Of a stretch of 64,000 nt of DNA, positions 60,470 through 64,000 are shown piece by piece. Both the position numbers and the translations under genes were made by a program. The DNA lies in NCBI GenBank assembly GCA_003116995.1, contig BDSL01000091.1:248001-312000 (forward strand), in the 5' to 3' direction. The stretch comes from Yamagishiella unicocca (taxonomy: Eukaryota > Chlorophyta > Chlorophyceae > Chlamydomonadales > Volvocaceae). The notes below the pieces were generated by a model. That model had not been told where the DNA came from. It was given only the letters and a program-made list of their open reading frames with translations, and did not search any database. The number at the start of each line of letters is the position of its first letter. Positions within the stretch are counted from its first letter, which is position 1.

Positions 60470-62580
60470 CGAGTGACGTGTCCCGGGCGTGCTAAGACAC
60501 AAGGTGCTCGAAGGCGAGGAGGTGTCGGGTGGTTTGGGGTAGGGTGCGGCGGCAAGCGTGCGTGCAGCACGTGCAGCGCTTCCTGGCTTGTCCCTTTGTC
60601 CAGAGCTAAGCAACATGGCCCTCCAGAGCTGAACAACGTGTCCCTCCAGAGCTAAGCAACGTGTCCCTCCACAGCTAAGCAACATGTTAGTTAGCGCGGG
60701 ATTGGGCACGGAGTTTGATTGGGATTGAAGCCGAGCGGCGCCCCGGCTAGGAAGGCAGGTTGGCTGAGAGGCGTGGCACGTGCATGGGGGAAGAGGAGTA
60801 GGTAGTAGGGGTTACATTGATTACATTGAAAACATTTGCTCGCAAGTGGCGTCGCAGAGGGTTTTATTACCGATACGGCAAATAACAGCTCATACATACT
60901 ATCAGGGCGTTTAACGTCCGTGAAGCAAAATCATCTTCACAACCGCATACCGCATCGTTGCAACCGATAACATATCCAGTACTACTGAGCCGCGGACGGA
61001 AATCTTGGTCCAGGGAGGGCAGCTGAAACCCAATTGAGGCGCCTGCCAGAGCGCCCCGGCGAATGAATGTGGCGGGACAGTGTGGCCGTGTGGACGGCGG
61101 GCAATACTAACGCGTCCGTACATCGCGTCCCTTGGTGTGTGACATCTGCGGGCTTGTACGAATTTGCAGCTGAGCGGCACTAGCGCATCCCCCATCCCTA
61201 CAGATCCCCAACGTCCCTGCAATCCCTGCTAACGAGCTAATTCCCACCGCTTCGCTACCGAAGTAAGCCCACTGTTTGCCACACATTCCCAATATGGACT
61301 ACGCGTCTGCACAGTTGGCCTCACTGTCCACGGCAGGAGATGGCAAGGGCCTCGCTGTAACAAAAATTGAGGCAGAGAGGGGTTACACTACACTTGTCGG
61401 CCGTGCACGGCACGTTGCTAAAAGCGAACCAACCGGTAATAACCAGGGGATTGAGAACTATTGCGATAATAAGACAGGGTTTAAGCCTGAGGGGCGGGTG
61501 CCGGGGACCGTAACTCTCTCAGCCACAAGGAAAACCTTCGTGTGACTAGGTACGTATGACGAAAGCAAGCTTTAACACATGCGGGTTTCTGTGGGTGCTC
61601 CAGGGAAGCCACCAATGCGAACATATGCGGTACAGCTCCAAGGTCGCCTAAGCGAGAAGCGGTTAAAGGCTCCTTGTTCCTTACTTTCCTTATATCACGT
61701 GACGTTTTACTTGAGTGTGAACGGGAACCCCAAAATGTCACGAGCAGGTTGTCTCAGGGTGCGTGGCGGTTACAAGTTGTTTCGGTATCGGAAAGGAATG
61801 TCGATTTATCGTAAACGATCAATCCAAACAGCTATGCGGTGTGTGTACCACTGAGTGTGGTGACGCCGGCTTCCAATGTGACTCAAACAGGGCCACTATC
61901 GGCTCAATTCAGCCTAACGTAATCAAAAGCCACAGCTGGATAAATTTGAAGGCAATCCTTAACTACAGGTGGTGTGTGATTTTGCAAAAGGCAGGCATTA
62001 TTGGATCCAGAGCGTTCAACGAGCACGGTACCGGTATTACCGGCAGCCTCAGTGCTATACTGCGAGGGCCGATAAATTGACCCAAATAATGACACTTTCA
62101 AAGGTTTTGGATAGTGAAGGAGCCTAGCTTATTTTCTTTGATTCATATGTATCATCCAGCTGGATCTACGCTGCACGCGAGACAGTCGCCGTCTCGCCGA
62201 CCGACCGAAATTGGCAAACGGACGGCTGGCGCAACCAACGTAATTGAGCCCCACAAGTTATGGTTTATTTTTTGTGTTCTTTAATAGCTGAACGCCGGGG
62301 ACGGTTGCAGAAATCTCCGCGGTGCGCACGCGCCGGCGTGTGCCGTGTGCGACAAGCCGGGACAAGTACACGCGCTCTGCGACGTTTGATGACTTTATAA
62401 ATGTAATTAGCATAAGTTATATAGGTTATTAATGTTAGGCCTTTATACGTTCAGCGTAGATACAATATTGTAAGTTGCCCAGTTCGGCGTCGCAACAAAG
62501 GCACGTATCTGTGCGGGTTTGACATCTCAACCTGGTTATAAATTGGCCGTAAGTATATCGGATTGTGAGGATTGTGCTGG
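60470..62580. other. Intergenic region, AT-richer, no recognised gene
   Basis: After the RAB3GAP2-like stop there is a 23-bp repeat (60590-60686). From about 60830 to 62570 the DNA is clearly AT-richer. Two plus-strand frames start at real ATGs and look mildly protein-like: 61294-61545 (MDYASAQLASLSTAGDGKGL...) and 61763-62080 (cysteine cluster CGVCTTECGDAGFQC). I recognise neither, and no transposase or RNA gene was seen. The last part must hold the promoter of the gene at 62581. Confidence 0.4.
60590..60686 (+). repeat. 23-bp repeat in the 3' flank of the RAB3GAP2-like gene
   Basis: About four copies of GTCCCTCCAGAGCTAAGCAA plus CGT or CAT, starting about 120 bp after the stop codon. Confidence 0.85.
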
Positions 62581-63710
62581 ATGGCGCTCGCGGCACTGTT
62601 ACTCGCCGTCGTGGCGGCGCTCATCCAACCCACACTCCAATACCCCGACCTGATTGAAGAGTATTCTTACTGCCACCAACATCCTGCAAGAGAGGATGTC
62701 TATGCTCACCACTGGTTTGTCGTGCAAGACGCCATGGGCACAGCCTGGACGGCGTACTTGGGAGGAGAGCTCCTGGACCAACACTTGTGCGCGGGTTACG
62801 CCCATACCATTTTGGTGAGCTCCAGGGGGGTGGGAAGTCGAAATGGTTTAATGCACGAAATGGTCGAATGCAAGAAACCGAGCGGCCACCAGCTCCGTTT
62901 TATGCCCTCTCCTCGAACGGGAATCCAAGCCCGCCGTCAACACTCCAGGCCGCCCTCCCGCCGTCCGTGTTCAGGTCTCCTATACCGCCTCCAACGGTGC
63001 GCCGGACAAGCGGCGAGCGCTCCTCACGTCTTCCACCGGCGTGCTTGGAGGGCCAGCCGGCGTGGAGAGCGTGGAAGGATACTTAAGGGACCCCAACTGC
63101 GCCAACCGTCTTTACCTGGCGCCGCAAAGCAAGGGATTGCCCGGGCACATTGAGGTGCGGGCGGGGATGCGCGGCGGTTGCAGTTTCCCACCCACGGCGG
63201 TTGCGGTGTTCCACCCACGACGGTTGCCGCTTCCCACTCATGCGTACGGCATATCCTTGCGGCAACTGACGTGCTTAGCCTCGAAATACCACAGGCCAGC
63301 TGCGGTATGTAACGCATGTATGGTTGGCTCGGATGAATTGGCTTGACTACTTGTAGAATGCTACTTGGGAGGCTCTGCCTGGATTGACTGAATGACTTTA
63401 TTGCCTTGGTTTGCTGGATCGGTAGCAACCGTACCAGACATACGCACTTCTTCTACGCAAGGTATCCCCCCCAGCTGAGCCCTGCTCGACAACCTATCCT
63501 GCAACTGCTAAATTACGGCGTCCACCATCGCCGCCCTCGCTCGCGCGTCAATGGACGGTTGGCGATCCGCAGTCGGACTTGGAGATCTTCACGTCGTACA
63601 ATGTAACGCTCGAGCTGCCGTGCAGCGCCTCCGGGACGACCGTGGAGCTCAAATCGTCGTCCGCCACACACGATTGCCTCTACAACTGCGGATATTCCAA
63701 CATCTTGTGA
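62581..63710 (+). CDS. Secreted or luminal protein of unknown function (3' end uncertain)
   Basis: Exons 62581-62814, 62975-63154 and 63573 to 63706 or 63710, in phase. Residues 1-20 (MALAALLLAVVAALIQPTLQ) are a clean signal peptide. The mature part has spaced cysteines: YSYCHQHPAREDVYAHHWFV, then DPNCANRLYL, NVTLELPCSASGTTVELKSS and HDCLYNCGYSNIL. Small beta-strands and disulfides suggest a cell-wall, extracellular-matrix or flagellar-surface protein, but no family was recognised. After NIL the frame reads TGA. However, the same bases make a strong donor (TT|GTGAGT at 63707), so the gene may continue past 63720 or out of the window. The exon 3 acceptor (CCGCAG at 63567-63572) was chosen because the upstream frame is closed. 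Confidence 0.5.
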
Positions 63711-64000
63711 GTCGGAGGGCAACGGGCGGCAGGCAGCAGGCTGGCAGCAGGCGCCCACTTGCAGCGGCATCGAGGGTTGTCCCACGGACCCGCTGGCTGC
63801 ATATACACTGCTAGCTGTAGCGTAGCACCTATCAATGCTTAGGGGATACCAGATAGCCACGATAGGGGTAGACCTCCGTACCGTGTCGCACCAACTGCTT
63901 GATCGCTTCCGTACTACTACCGTGCTGTGCATATGATGCGCCGTAAATCCGTCATGTTTGATGTCGTACTGGCGCCTGCGGGTTCACCAGCGCTGGTAGG
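63711..64000. other. Window end
   Basis: Either the 3' flank of the secreted-protein gene or its next intron and exon. A frame after the AG at 63744-63750 is open for a few dozen codons but carries no recognisable motif. Confidence 0.3.

Overview
This 64 kb window is nuclear DNA from a green alga of the volvocine/Chlamydomonas type. It is GC-rich. Most genes are cut into many short exons with GTGAGT/GTGCGT/GTGGGT donors and CAG acceptors, the introns are full of minisatellites, and TGTAA polyadenylation words follow several genes. The products fit a photosynthetic, flagellated eukaryote: plastid DXR, cytochrome b6f subunit PetM, a dynein Roadblock light chain and a flagellar-type kinesin. From memory, DXR and PETM also lie close together on C. 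reinhardtii chromosome 12. I could not check this, and I cannot name the species.

Layout: the 3' end of a lidless Hsp70-family gene (94-1371, +); a repeat-rich gap; a Q-rich protein of unknown function (9875-5381, -); a gap with a possible mobile-element remnant; mitochondrial ribosomal protein mL54 (14228-12412, -), head-to-head with DXR (14592-21010, +); an N-terminal-motor kinesin with 18 exons (22899-32672, +); petM (34714-34122, -); a rhomboid-like membrane protein without the catalytic serine motif (36324-38955, +); SRP9 (41753-41047, -), head-to-head with taxilin (42043-48219, +); a NIPA-type magnesium transporter (49629-52721, +); dynein light chain Roadblock/LC7 (53841-53062, -), head-to-head with a RAB3GAP2 N-terminal-domain protein (54211-60469, +); an AT-richer gap; and the start of a secreted protein gene (62581 onward, +).

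Exon models were built by hand. I translated conserved blocks, then required GT/GC...AG borders with matching codon phase. The phases close for every gene listed, except one unresolved stretch in the RAB3GAP2-like gene (54954-55199) and the far 3' end of the last gene. The genes do not form an operon-like unit. They serve isoprenoid synthesis, photosynthesis, ciliary motility, mitochondrial translation, protein targeting and membrane traffic.

The most interesting material is in the introns. Several short dispersed repeat families recur in introns of unrelated genes in both orientations, often at a fixed short distance from the splice donor, which suggests introner-like or MITE-like elements. 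Introns tend to be G-rich at the donor end and C-rich at the acceptor end. One kinesin intron carries telomere-like repeats in inverted orientation at its two ends. One minisatellite in the RAB3GAP2-like gene has copied the intron-exon junction itself.
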